DNA from: Halostella pelagica
Lineage (GTDB): Archaea > Halobacteriota > Halobacteria > Halobacteriales > Natronoarchaeaceae
Direction of reading: 5' to 3'
Assembly: GCA_005954745.1 (NCBI GenBank)
Contig: CP040678.1
Location: 1,054,001 to 1,118,000, forward strand
DNA: 64,000 nt
The position numbers and the translations under genes were made by a program. Positions 17,533 to 26,349 of the stretch are shown in pieces (positions within the stretch are counted from its first letter, which is position 1; every line of letters begins with the position of its first letter). The notes under the pieces were generated by a model, which saw nothing but the letters and a program-made list of their open reading frames with translations, was not told the DNA's origin and searched no databases.

Positions 17533-18848
17533 ATGGGTTCTGGGAATGAGTTGACTGAGCTGTATGATTGTCTTTCTGTTCTGTATGGGTCGTTGCCTTC
17601 TGGTGTGGATTCGGAGTGGAAGGTTGCGTTACGGTCGGTGTTGTATGGGGCGACTTGCTTGCTGCTAAGGCGTCGTGTTACGGGGCTCAGCAGAAGGAGC
17701 GGAATCTGGGAAAGCGGAAGGGGTACGCGCGGCGACACGGGAATGGGGAGCGGGTGACGGAGTTCGCGGCGATCACGGTGGCGGAGCCCCGTGAATCAGA
17801 CCGCGGGTATGTGCCGACGGGGGCGAGGTTACCGGTTGCGCCGATGTCGGGAGAAGTGCTTCCGGTAAACGTTTCGTCGGAGGAGGTTGATTGGGCGATA
17901 TCGCTGCTGGCTGAATTTCCTGCTGAACCCGCGGCTGATCGGCCGGGTGACGGGAGCGAGAGATTGCTTGATCGAGAGCGAGTTCGTCAAGCGCGCAACA
18001 GAACGAATTCAGGAGTAGGTGCCAATGAGACGACGGTTCTGTTTGTGAGTGATACGCATCTCGGGTACGAGAACCGTGCGGAAACAGGGAGCGGGAAGAA
18101 AGTGTCGTGGATTGAAGAGATTAATAGTCGGGACACGATTCGGCGGATTCGAACGATTGCGCTGGAGCGGGACGTTGATGCGGTGATTCACACCGGTGAT
18201 TTGCTGGATCACGAGGTGGATGCAGTGACGCTTGATGCTGCAGAGTCGAGTTTGCGTGATTTGGCGCTCTGTGATATCCCGGTGTACTGTATTCTCGGGA
18301 CGCACGACCACAACGCGGCGGTTCCATACTATTCGAACTCTGTGGATGGGATTGCGTGGATGAAAGACCAAGTGCGGAACGAGTATCTTACCGAGTTATC
18401 GGCCAGTCCGACGTCGGTTGCTGGCGGGCCGCTTGACGCGTACGGGATCTCGGCAGAGAACGTTGGAATCGATGATGTCGGGACGTACGAGTCACTTGGG
18501 TGGCGTCCGGCGGAGATCGCGTTCGGCGCGGCGTCGCCGGGGCCGAATGTGCTGTGTCTCCACGATGGGGTGACGCCGTACCGGGACAGCTCGACTGCAG
18601 ATGTCGATCTCGATGAGTTGCTCGCGCAGTCACGCGTCTCGTTCGACTGTGTGCTAGTGGGTGATGAGCATCGGCCACGCGACGATGACTTCGAGACCGG
18701 GTACTCGTTCGAGACGACGGACGGAACACCAGTGTTGTACACGGGACCGGCCGCACGCGTTGGACCGGCGTACCGTGATCACGACGCGTTTGTGACGGAG
18801 GTCACGGTTTCAGCGGAGGGGGTGGCGTGGACGCGGCTGTCAGTGTGA
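17533..18848 (+). pseudogene. Mre11-like metallophosphoesterase gene with apparent frameshift
   Basis: The C-terminal two thirds encode a calcineurin-like phosphoesterase: VLFVSDTHLGYENR (Asp-x-His), VIHTGDLLDHE, ILGTHDHN in place of GNHD, LCLHDG and LVGDEHRP. The N-terminal part is in another frame. From the ATG at 17533, frame 1 reads an acidic, protein-like MGSGNELTELYDCLSVLYGS and on to GATCLL near 17660. Coding sense then continues only in frame 3 from LAAKASCYGAQQKERNLGKR. Frame 3 upstream of the junction is hydrophobic, Trp/Val-rich nonsense. One indel at about 17650-17665 explains this. Whether it is a true mutation, a sequencing error or recoding cannot be told here. The downstream part could still be translated from an internal start and would keep the catalytic domain. 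Confidence 0.7.
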
Positions 18849-19023
18849 CGTGAGAGGAATTGTCTCGTGGAGGAGGCGTGCGGCTCAGTTACAGGGTGTC
18901 GTAGAACAATTCAACAGGCGGTCTATTTTGGGTGGAACCGATCGCTGATACATATATCTATAAAGAATCGTTGAAGATGGCACAGCTACAGTCGTGGGCT
19001 GAACATTCCGAATGCGCTCTATG

Positions 19024-22000
19024 CTATAGGTCAATTGGTAGTGCGGTTTCTGGTTCGGCGACGGATCGGTTCGTCCCTTGTTGTTGGCTGACGTGGATGC
19101 GGTGGTCGGCACTGTCTATCAGGCCTTCGTCGTGGCTGACGACGATAGTTTGTTTTACGCCGGCTGTGCGCATCGCTTCGACGACGTCGTTAAGACGGTC
19201 AACGTGCCCATCGTCGAGGTGCGCCGTTGGTTCGTCGAGGATGAGGGGCGGCATTGGGACGTCGTCTTCGAAGCCTTCAGTCAGGAGCCGGTAAATTGCG
19301 CCGCGGAGCGCGAGATTGAAAACGGCGGACTCGCCGCCGGAGAGCTTGGTTGGTGGGAGTTCGCCGCCGCCCTTCTCGATGAGTGTAGCGTCGTAGTCTC
19401 CATCCAGTTTGATGTCAGCGTATGCGTCATTGCGGTACAGCGTGTCGAACATTTCTTGAAGTAAGTCTTCGAGGCGGTGAACGTTTTGTTCTCGCAGATC
19501 CGCTCGAAGGTTGACGAACATTTCTTCCAACTCACTGACTTGGTTGTTGAGCGCTTTGACGGCGGTCGCTTCGCGTTGCCGTGTGTCGCGTGTATCCCGG
19601 AGTTCGTTCAGTTTCTTGAGTTGTTGACCGAGGTCACCGAGGTGTTCACTGACAGCACGCTCTGTGGCTCGTAAGTCCTCAAGCTCTGCATCAAGCGTGT
19701 CGAGCTCATCCGTGATTTCCGTGACAGTGTCTTCAGCTTCTTGGAGCTTCTCCGGGTTGAACGAATTCGTTGCGTCGGAGTACGCTCTAATTTCCTCTTG
19801 TAGGTCAGTATGCGTGTCGGTGACAGCGGTCGCTTGCGTTTCGAGTTGGGTTTTGGCGAGTTCGAGATCGCGTTCGGCGTTGGTTCGTTTGTCGACTGCC
19901 GCTTCAATCTGACTCAGGACGTCTTTTCGTGCAAGAGCGCGGGTAAGGTGTGCAAGAGTGCGTTCCGCTGCCCGGGTGAGAATCGTTGCTGTGAGATGTT
20001 GCACGACGGCTTTGAATCTCGTTTCGTGGGCTGCGTGACGCGCCTCTCTGGCATCGAGGTGATGTTCAGCTGCGTCTTCGTGCAGCGGAGCGAGATCGGT
20101 ACTTGGGTCTACTTGGATTGCGCTGGTGGTCGTGTCCGTGGCTGCAACGGTGACGGTGAGCTCATCCCCGTACAGGTCTTGGGCTGTCGCAAGGAGGTCA
20201 GTTGCTTGCTCTTTTTGTTGTTCTAATTCTGTGATGCTGTCGTCAAGTGACTCGACCAGTTGTTCGGCGGAGTCACGTTCGTCTTCCCATTGGTCGCGGT
20301 GTTCGACGTTTGGCGCACCGTCGACTGGACGGCCGCACTCGGGACAGTTGCCCTCGTCGAGTAACTGGTCCGCTTGTGCGATTCGTTCGCTTAGTCGCGT
20401 TGCCTCATCGCGGTAGTGGTCTTGTTCTGCTTGAAGCCGCTCAATTCTGTGTTCTATGCGTTCAGTTAGGGCTTCGAGGGCAGTGTCTGGAGTTTCATCT
20501 GCGGTGGCAATGGTGAACGGTGAGTCGTCGATGTCAGCCTGCAGTTGGTCTCGCTTATCTGCTAATTCACTGCGGCCTTGACGGATATTTGCAATGTCGG
20601 ATAGGGTTGTAGCGGCGTCATCAAGGGCTTTGTCAACTGCCCGGTTGTGTTGTTGGGTATCTTGTTCGAGACGGTCTGCTTCGCTGCGGGCTTCCTCCGC
20701 TGCGGTTTCAAGCGCTTGCAGTCGTTCTCGAATGTTTTTCACGAGGTCTCTGGTCTGGTCTTGGGCGTCCTCAGCGACACTCAGTTCGAGTGATTCCGGG
20801 TCCATGTCAAGACCTGGTGTCGGTACTCGAACTAACGAGACCTCGATGTCTACAGTCGGGTTAGTCAGTGGGTCAACGGCCGTTTCATCGACGGCATCCG
20901 TTGTGCCAATCGTATCGGCATCGGCGTCTTCTGTCTCGCCCGTCACTGCAGGAGTTAGCGGCGTGGTTGCTGACGAGATATTTGTTAAGAGATCATCAGC
21001 TGTCGCTGCTATTTCGTTCGCCGGCTTGTCGTTTGATTCCGGCACAAGAGAGGTTGCTATCTCACGAGGGTCAGTGTCTGGTTGTTGTAAGCGGCCATCC
21101 ACTGTCGCGTCCGCCACTTCATTTTTGACGGCAGCATCAGCTTTCTCTGTCACCTCTGTAACGATGTCGTCGACAGCACCGAAGTCCGTGGTGAGATCAC
21201 CGGTTCCGACTGTAAAGAGCGAGGTCAATTCGTCCTGGTGCTGGGTGACGTTGGACTCGGCGTTGTTGTAATCGTTTTGTAGCGATTGGTACTCGGTGAC
21301 AGCACTCGCCAAGTCTTCCATGTACGTCGCTGCAGTGTCTCTAGTTTCTTCGACGGTCTCTCGTGCGTCTTCTTGTGCGTTAACAATCTCCTCAGCATCT
21401 GCTTTCTCACCTTCTAGTTCCTCTATATCTGCTGTGATGGCGTCTCGCCTGTCTTCGAGTGCAGATTCAAACCCGTGCAGTTGCTGTTTTCTGGACTGGA
21501 TTCGGGGTTCGTTATATTCCTCGATCTGCGTCGTGAGTTCCTGGACTTGATCTTCTTTCGTACCAGCAACGCGGCCGACACCAGTTCCGATGCTATCCAT
21601 GCGAGCTCGATACCGCTCCAATTTACTCATCTGGAGCAGGTTGTCGATGATTCGCTGGCGTTGTTTCGGCGTGGCGTCGATAAGCCGAGAGACGTCACCT
21701 TGTTGGACGTACGCGCTGTTGAGGAAATCCTCAGCGTTTAACCGGAGTTCTTCTTCAATCAGATCATCGATAGCACCGATTTGATCAAGGTCTGGTTGGC
21801 CCGGTGGCGTGGTAAGATCCGCCTCTTGATACGTGTCTCCTCGAACACGGATTTCTCGGGTGACCTCGTAGGACTCACCGCGATGGGCAAAGGATAGCGT
21901 TACCTCAGCAGTATCCTCATCGGTTGTCACCACATCGTCCATGGTGGTACCACTATCTAATGCGTCACTGCCGTACAGGGCAAAGAACGCGGCTTCCAAT

Positions 22001-22116
22001 AATGAAGATTTCCCGGAGCCATTGTTCCCATACAGGACAGTGACGCCGTCCTCGAAACGCACTGATTCATCTGTGAAACACCGCCAGTTTTGAACGTGGA
22101 TTCGTTGAAATTGCAT
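19024..22116 (-). CDS. rad50: Rad50-like SMC ATPase (Mre11 partner)
   Basis: A 1,030-residue SMC-family ATPase, longer than typical haloarchaeal Rad50. Walker A is GNNGSGKSS at 30-38. Long coiled coils flank a zinc hook GNCPECGRPV near residue 590. The ABC signature is KLSGGESAVFNLAL near 930 and Walker B is LILDEPTAHLD near 958. A segment around residues 370-470 is not coiled coil: it is Thr/Ala/Asp-rich, interrupts the first coil and looks like a lineage-specific insert. The protein should tether and process DNA ends with Mre11, encoded immediately upstream (34 bases between them). Whether this is the only Rad50 of the genome or a diverged defence paralogue cannot be judged; its place inside a defence island favours the latter. 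Confidence 0.9.
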   Translation of the reverse strand: MQFQRIHVQNWRCFTDESVRFEDGVTVLYGNNGSGKSSLLEAAFFALYGSDALDSGTTMDDVVTTDEDTAEVTLSFAHRGESYEVTREIRVRGDTYQEADLTTPPGQPDLDQIGAIDDLIEEELRLNAEDFLNSAYVQQGDVSRLIDATPKQRQRIIDNLLQMSKLERYRARMDSIGTGVGRVAGTKEDQVQELTTQIEEYNEPRIQSRKQQLHGFESALEDRRDAITADIEELEGEKADAEEIVNAQEDARETVEETRDTAATYMEDLASAVTEYQSLQNDYNNAESNVTQHQDELTSLFTVGTGDLTTDFGAVDDIVTEVTEKADAAVKNEVADATVDGRLQQPDTDPREIATSLVPESNDKPANEIAATADDLLTNISSATTPLTPAVTGETEDADADTIGTTDAVDETAVDPLTNPTVDIEVSLVRVPTPGLDMDPESLELSVAEDAQDQTRDLVKNIRERLQALETAAEEARSEADRLEQDTQQHNRAVDKALDDAATTLSDIANIRQGRSELADKRDQLQADIDDSPFTIATADETPDTALEALTERIEHRIERLQAEQDHYRDEATRLSERIAQADQLLDEGNCPECGRPVDGAPNVEHRDQWEDERDSAEQLVESLDDSITELEQQKEQATDLLATAQDLYGDELTVTVAATDTTTSAIQVDPSTDLAPLHEDAAEHHLDAREARHAAHETRFKAVVQHLTATILTRAAERTLAHLTRALARKDVLSQIEAAVDKRTNAERDLELAKTQLETQATAVTDTHTDLQEEIRAYSDATNSFNPEKLQEAEDTVTEITDELDTLDAELEDLRATERAVSEHLGDLGQQLKKLNELRDTRDTRQREATAVKALNNQVSELEEMFVNLRADLREQNVHRLEDLLQEMFDTLYRNDAYADIKLDGDYDATLIEKGGGELPPTKLSGGESAVFNLALRGAIYRLLTEGFEDDVPMPPLILDEPTAHLDDGHVDRLNDVVEAMRTAGVKQTIVVSHDEGLIDSADHRIHVSQQQGTNRSVAEPETALPIDL

Positions 22117-22150
22117 GACTTAGTGAAGTAGTAGCGTTAGCTAGTGCTGT

Positions 22151-23602
22151 TCAGTCGTTGATTTCCTCAAGTGCGTTCTCTAGGAGTTCCTCGCTATCGA
22201 CTTCGTCACCACCGCCAACAGCAGTCGAGACTGATTCATGGGCTGTGTCTGCCGTCCCACCCTCGCTACTGGTATCGGGAGCATCAGCCCCGTCAACGTG
22301 GAGTGCGTCGGGTGATTCGCGCTCAAGGACTGTTGTAACAGTTTCTTGGGCTTTGTCAGTGATGTTACTGTCTGCAGTTTGGTCAGTATTCATCGCCATT
22401 TCGAGGAACAGGTCTGCTGTTTCTGTGACGATGATGTCTTCACGGCGTTCTTCGACGGCGGCATCAACATCTGCGAATTCGACCGCTTGGTATTCTCGTT
22501 CGTCCTCAAGCAGATCTCGACGATCGCTGACTCGTGTAACCAAGGCTCCGAGTTCGGCACCTAAATTCTCGATTGGGCCGACTGGTACCCGTTCGTGGAC
22601 AACACGGTCAGGCCCGTCCCCGTTATCATCATCTTCTGGCGGTGAGTCAGAAACCGGCGGTTCATCCTCAACAGCCATTAGCGTCACTTTCAGCACAGAG
22701 TCATCCACCGAATCGACTTCCTCTCTAATGGTTTGTTCGACGGTTTCGATACCCTCGCCGCGGTGTAGTGGGACATCAATATAGACGAATTCGCGGGCGT
22801 TTTCGATAACTCGACGGTCGATGTGCTCTTCAGGATCGACAGCACCGTTGGGCGGGACAGTTATGAGCGAATATGTCCGGGGGTCGCGCTGGTCTGCCAT
22901 TGTCCGCTCAGTGGAACCAGCGTAACTGAGTGGGATACGCTTCGACCTTGGTGAGATCGTTGTTGCTTGGTCACTTTCAGGTGTGCTATCTGAATCCGCT
23001 GAGTCGGAGTTGTTTTCGGGACGACCACTGCTGACGAGTCGATAATCAGCTCCGTGGTCATCGCCGACGAGCATGAGGTCGAAATCGACCGGGCTTTTTG
23101 CTAAGATTCGCTGTGTACTCCAGTCGCCGTGCCCGAATGGTTTGAATAGACCGTGGCCAACGAGGATGGCGCTGTCAGTTTCAGCAGCTTCGAAGTGATA
23201 GTCAAGTCGATCGCGCTGCCCGGGTGGGATGTGGTCTAAACCGTAAATCGTCGTATCGGCTACTCGGGTTCCGGTCGCATCTAATCGAGTGGCTAGCCCA
23301 ATCTCTTGGAGTAACTCAACCCAATTCCGGTCATGAGTTCGTTCGTGATTCCCAACGATCAGTAGAAACGGAATATCCGCGTCCTGTAGACGTTGGAGTT
23401 CAGTTAGGACCGTTTGGAGTGGTGTGATGCCGGGTCGACTAGTATGGAATAAATCGCCGGCGTGAACAACGGCGTCAACGTCTTGCTGAATTCCAGCTGA
23501 TACGACCTCTGCAAATGCGTCAGCGAAATCTTGGCGACGCTCATCCAAATGATATTGTCGATATCCCAGATGCGTATCACTAGTATGTAAGAGCCGTACC
23601 AT
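22151..23602 (-). CDS. mre11: Mre11-like DNA double-strand-break nuclease
   Basis: A 483-residue Mre11 with motifs LLHTSDTHLGYRQ (residues 4-16), VVHAGDLFH, LIVGNHERTHD, ILVGHGLF and LMLVGDDHGADYR. The last replaces the usual Gly-His-x-His with Gly-Asp-Asp-His; the Mre11-like gene at 17.5 kb has GDEH at the same place, so this may be a haloarchaeal trait. The C-terminal 150 residues are acidic and low in complexity, with a short helical end (DSEELLENALEEIND) that could dock onto Rad50. It is the first gene of a two-gene leftward operon with rad50. The expected role is Mn-dependent endo/exonuclease action at DNA ends. Confidence 0.9.
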   Translation of the reverse strand: MVRLLHTSDTHLGYRQYHLDERRQDFADAFAEVVSAGIQQDVDAVVHAGDLFHTSRPGITPLQTVLTELQRLQDADIPFLLIVGNHERTHDRNWVELLQEIGLATRLDATGTRVADTTIYGLDHIPPGQRDRLDYHFEAAETDSAILVGHGLFKPFGHGDWSTQRILAKSPVDFDLMLVGDDHGADYRLVSSGRPENNSDSADSDSTPESDQATTISPRSKRIPLSYAGSTERTMADQRDPRTYSLITVPPNGAVDPEEHIDRRVIENAREFVYIDVPLHRGEGIETVEQTIREEVDSVDDSVLKVTLMAVEDEPPVSDSPPEDDDNGDGPDRVVHERVPVGPIENLGAELGALVTRVSDRRDLLEDEREYQAVEFADVDAAVEERREDIIVTETADLFLEMAMNTDQTADSNITDKAQETVTTVLERESPDALHVDGADAPDTSSEGGTADTAHESVSTAVGGGDEVDSEELLENALEEIND

Positions 23603-23789
23603 TTCGATGCAAGGCTATTTTCCCGCACGCTGAATAAATCTGCTGGTCAACATGTCGGTATAATGGAGTGACTCTATTGGATCGATTAATTATATACCCA
23701 TATGAAAAGAAAAAATACAATACTCGGGTTGGACCGACATCTCATCGATACCCCAGTGCTGATAACTGTCACTATCGTCTCATCCGATA

Positions 23790-24032
23790 ATGCAGCGCTT
23801 TTCGAAAGGAGATCGAGTCCGTGTCGATATTCCTGATGAGACTGATCCCGATCATCAGGAGTATCACGGGGAGCAGGGGCGAGTCGTTACAGTGTTGAGT
23901 GATGATGCGGATTCGGTCACCGCAGACGAGCGGGACGCTCAGCTCTACCGGATTACGTTTGATTCAGGTGAGACAGCCGACTTCCGGTGGCGTGATTTGC
24001 GGCCACCAATTGACGAGTCCTCACAAGCATAG
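23790..24032 (+). CDS. Small SH3/KOW-like protein
   Basis: An 80-residue acidic protein with a beta-barrel-like pattern: FSKGDRVRVDIPD at the N terminus, GEQGRVVTVL, YRITFDSGETADF and RWRDLRPP at the end. It reads like a single small SH3-like (KOW/Tudor-type) domain often found in haloarchaeal accessory regions. It precedes the HNH endonuclease gene on the same strand by 78 bases and may be co-transcribed. The upstream region (23650-23789) is AT-rich with a TTAATTATATA stretch near 23690. No specific function can be given. Confidence 0.6.
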   Translation: MQRFSKGDRVRVDIPDETDPDHQEYHGEQGRVVTVLSDDADSVTADERDAQLYRITFDSGETADFRWRDLRPPIDESSQA

Positions 24033-24110
24033 TCTCCGGCAACTCTCGATTGGTTTCAGGAGAGGTCTGCCGGGGAAAGGATCATCATCCGCCTCTAACA
24101 CTGTTTGTTC

Positions 24111-25097
24111 ATGCCTCCGGATCGTCTCCGTAGTATCGTCCCAATGTTTGGGGGTGGGACACAGTACGTTGATACGCTGGCTGCGATTCTTGCGTTCGTT
24201 GAAGCGCATCAGCCGACGACGGATGAACTCGTGGGTTGGCACCGTGGTTCATTCCAGAACGTGTCGAGTCGGGATTCGATTATGCGGCGGGTGAGTTATC
24301 TACAGCAGGTCGGATTCCTCCACCAAACGAACGACCATTGGGAACTCGGTGATACAGGTCGAGAGTACGTTGAGCAGGGTGATGTGGCGGCGCTGCTACG
24401 AATTATGTGTGATCGAAACGTCGGGTTACGGAGTCTCATGTATGCGTTGGCTGCTGGGTCGATGACGCTCGCAGAGGTGAGTGAACAGCAACTCGACACG
24501 CATCCGGAGTTAGGGTGGAGCCGTGGAGAGACAGACATGGCGAAGCAGCGGGTGAATTGGCTGCGAAGTATGGACCTGGTTGAGAAGCGCGGCGACGAGT
24601 ACGCGTTGACGGATGACGGTTTACAGTTCGTTGAGAGTGCGGTGGAGGAGTGGGCTGATTCGGACTGGACACCGTCGGTGAGCGATGCCGGGATGCATGC
24701 TGGGACGTACGAAACAACGGTCCACGCTCGGTCGGTCGATCCAGAGTTCCGTGCGACGGTGCTGTCCCGTCATGACCGAACGTGCCCGATTTCTGGGGTG
24801 GATCATCCCGGCCTGTTGGACGTGGCGCATATCCTGTCGTGGAGTGACTATCCGGAACACAGGGCTGATCTCTCGAACGTGTTGGCGCTCAGTAAGACGC
24901 ATCATGCGGCGTTCGATCGGGGGCTATTCACTATCGACCAGGACTACCGGCTGTGCGTGAATCCGAGGTTCGAGACTGAGAGTGATGTGCTCCAACGGAC
25001 GATTATCGACCGGGAAGGGGAACGGATCTCGATTCCGGATGATAGCTTGAAGCCGAAGTATGTCGCCCAGCACAATACGGCGCTTGAGTGGGTGTGA
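24111..25097 (+). CDS. HNH endonuclease with two winged-helix domains
   Basis: A 328-residue protein with two helix-turn-helix/winged-helix repeats (about residues 15-90 and 95-180; each ends in a strand-turn such as HWELGDTGREY or EYALTDDGLQF). A C-terminal HNH nuclease domain follows at about 215-275 (RTCPISGVDHPGLLDVAHI, then NVLALSKTHHAAFDRGLF). The central His of DVAHI, the Asn and the terminal HH pair give the ββα-metal pattern. The ATG at 24111 is preferred over an upstream TTG. Proteins of this plan are sequence- or modification-directed restriction-type nucleases. No cognate methylase is adjacent, so it could target modified DNA or depend on a distant methylase; both are inferences. 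Confidence 0.75.
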   Translation: MPPDRLRSIVPMFGGGTQYVDTLAAILAFVEAHQPTTDELVGWHRGSFQNVSSRDSIMRRVSYLQQVGFLHQTNDHWELGDTGREYVEQGDVAALLRIMCDRNVGLRSLMYALAAGSMTLAEVSEQQLDTHPELGWSRGETDMAKQRVNWLRSMDLVEKRGDEYALTDDGLQFVESAVEEWADSDWTPSVSDAGMHAGTYETTVHARSVDPEFRATVLSRHDRTCPISGVDHPGLLDVAHILSWSDYPEHRADLSNVLALSKTHHAAFDRGLFTIDQDYRLCVNPRFETESDVLQRTIIDREGERISIPDDSLKPKYVAQHNTALEWV

Positions 25098-25425
25098 GTG
25101 GGAGGTCCAAGTCGGATAGTGGTTGAGGTGTTTCAATCAGGTGTGAGGTTTCCTTCATCATAAGGGTCATTTTCGGCAGGATACACGGCTACGGAGGAGA
25201 GGGCCCTCTGATAAAACCAGGAGACGACCGGGCCCGCGTTACTGGTTTAGAGACTCCGGCTTTGACAGTCGGTGAGTATCTCCAGTAGTTGGACGACAAC
25301 AGAGACGGGGGGAGGCCTTCGTCCGGGCGTTTCGTGGTGGTGTGACGACGATTGGTCTCGCGGAAACCTCTCAACAGAGGGTTAGACTGATGAAATGCAG
25401 GGATCCCCATATCGAATCAGGTGGA
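25098..25425. other. Intergenic region with inverted repeats, no gene recognised
   Basis: This gap between convergent genes contains a perfect 12-base palindrome AGAGGGCCCTCT at 25198-25209. Next comes an inverted pair AAACCAG/CTGGTTT (about 25214 and 25240) around a GC-rich loop, and an imperfect hairpin AACCTCT/AGAGGGTT near 25370. Short frames here have no protein-like character. The structures could be transcription terminators for the two convergent genes, a small RNA, or a recombination scar. Confidence 0.35.
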
Positions 25426-26199
25426 TTATTCCCACTCATCTATTAGCGTCTGACCAGGTGCAAAATGGGTTTTCTCGTACTCTTCCATCCGGACCCATTC
25501 TAATCCATGTTCTCGCAGTAAGTTTTGGATTTTCTCGCCAATGGAAGGGGCGACGAGGATCCCTCGAACTGTAGACTCTTTTGTTTTCTGGAAATGCGAG
25601 ACATATCGGTGGAGTTGATCGACATCTTCGTACTTTGCAGCTGCTGTCTTAATTTCGAGAACTACGTTATTCCCGTCGGAATCGGCAGCAAAGAAGTCAA
25701 TACGACCATACGGCGTCCCTCGCTCGTGGCTTATGATTCGGAGGTTGTCTTCGATTGTCTCTGGATTCGATTCGATGTACGCATGCATTTGCTCTTCAGT
25801 CCGGTTCTCAACGAGTGCGGCATCATCGTTGGCAACGTACTGAATTACAAGCACTGGCTCATGGATATCAACTCGAATACTCTCGCCCCTTCCTTTTGCA
25901 GCGTAGATAACGGGAATATCGCTTTCAAGAAAGACTTCAAACGAACTTCGGATACCCTGACGAGCGACAGCGCGGGCACCACTGGGCCGGTGGACGGCGA
26001 CCGCACCATCTCGTTTGCACAGAATGACGCGGTCCCCCGGACCAATCTCGCCTTCTCGGTTCCCTGTGAATTCAACACTGCAATTCGCGTGGATTGTGAC
26101 GAGATATCCCCGCTCGTGCCCGTTGGAAATGAATTCAACAAGTTCGGCTGGATCAGGCGCTCGCAAAATATTCTCGGTCACTATGAAGTAACCTGACAT
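25426..26199 (-). CDS. nucS: NucS/EndoMS-type endonuclease (DUF91)
   Basis: A 257-residue protein of normal NucS length. The N-terminal half is a beta-rich DNA-binding domain (VTIHANCSVEFTGNREGEIG, then GDRVILCKRDGAVAVHRP). The C-terminal half is a RecB-like nuclease with GRIDFFAADSDGNNVVLEIK, giving catalytic Asp168, Glu182 and Lys184. The family cuts mismatched or branched DNA and serves as an alternative mismatch-repair system in archaea and actinobacteria. The C-terminal residues (TLIDEWE) do not show the usual PCNA-binding box clearly. Its place within a defence island suggests either an accessory paralogue or the genomic copy captured here; the sequence alone cannot decide. Confidence 0.85.
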   Translation of the reverse strand: MSGYFIVTENILRAPDPAELVEFISNGHERGYLVTIHANCSVEFTGNREGEIGPGDRVILCKRDGAVAVHRPSGARAVARQGIRSSFEVFLESDIPVIYAAKGRGESIRVDIHEPVLVIQYVANDDAALVENRTEEQMHAYIESNPETIEDNLRIISHERGTPYGRIDFFAADSDGNNVVLEIKTAAAKYEDVDQLHRYVSHFQKTKESTVRGILVAPSIGEKIQNLLREHGLEWVRMEEYEKTHFAPGQTLIDEWE

Positions 26200-26349
26200 C
26201 TAATGGTAATATAATCATCGGGTGAACGGTGGATTCGGTTATCGTTACGTCGGTGATCAGTCGCTGAAACGGTGAGAATGTATGTTTAGACTGAATCGTA
26301 TGAGAACATCTTTCAGAATCGGGTTTAGATCACAGATTGCTATAGAGCG

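Noticed and set aside
17415-17738. 107-residue minus strand frame upstream of brxE
   Set aside because: Overlaps the frameshifted phosphoesterase start and has Ser/Arg/Leu-rich shadow composition.
25189-25410. 73-residue minus strand frame in the palindrome region
   Set aside because: Ser/Arg/Pro-rich, no motif, lies over inverted repeats; judged non-coding.
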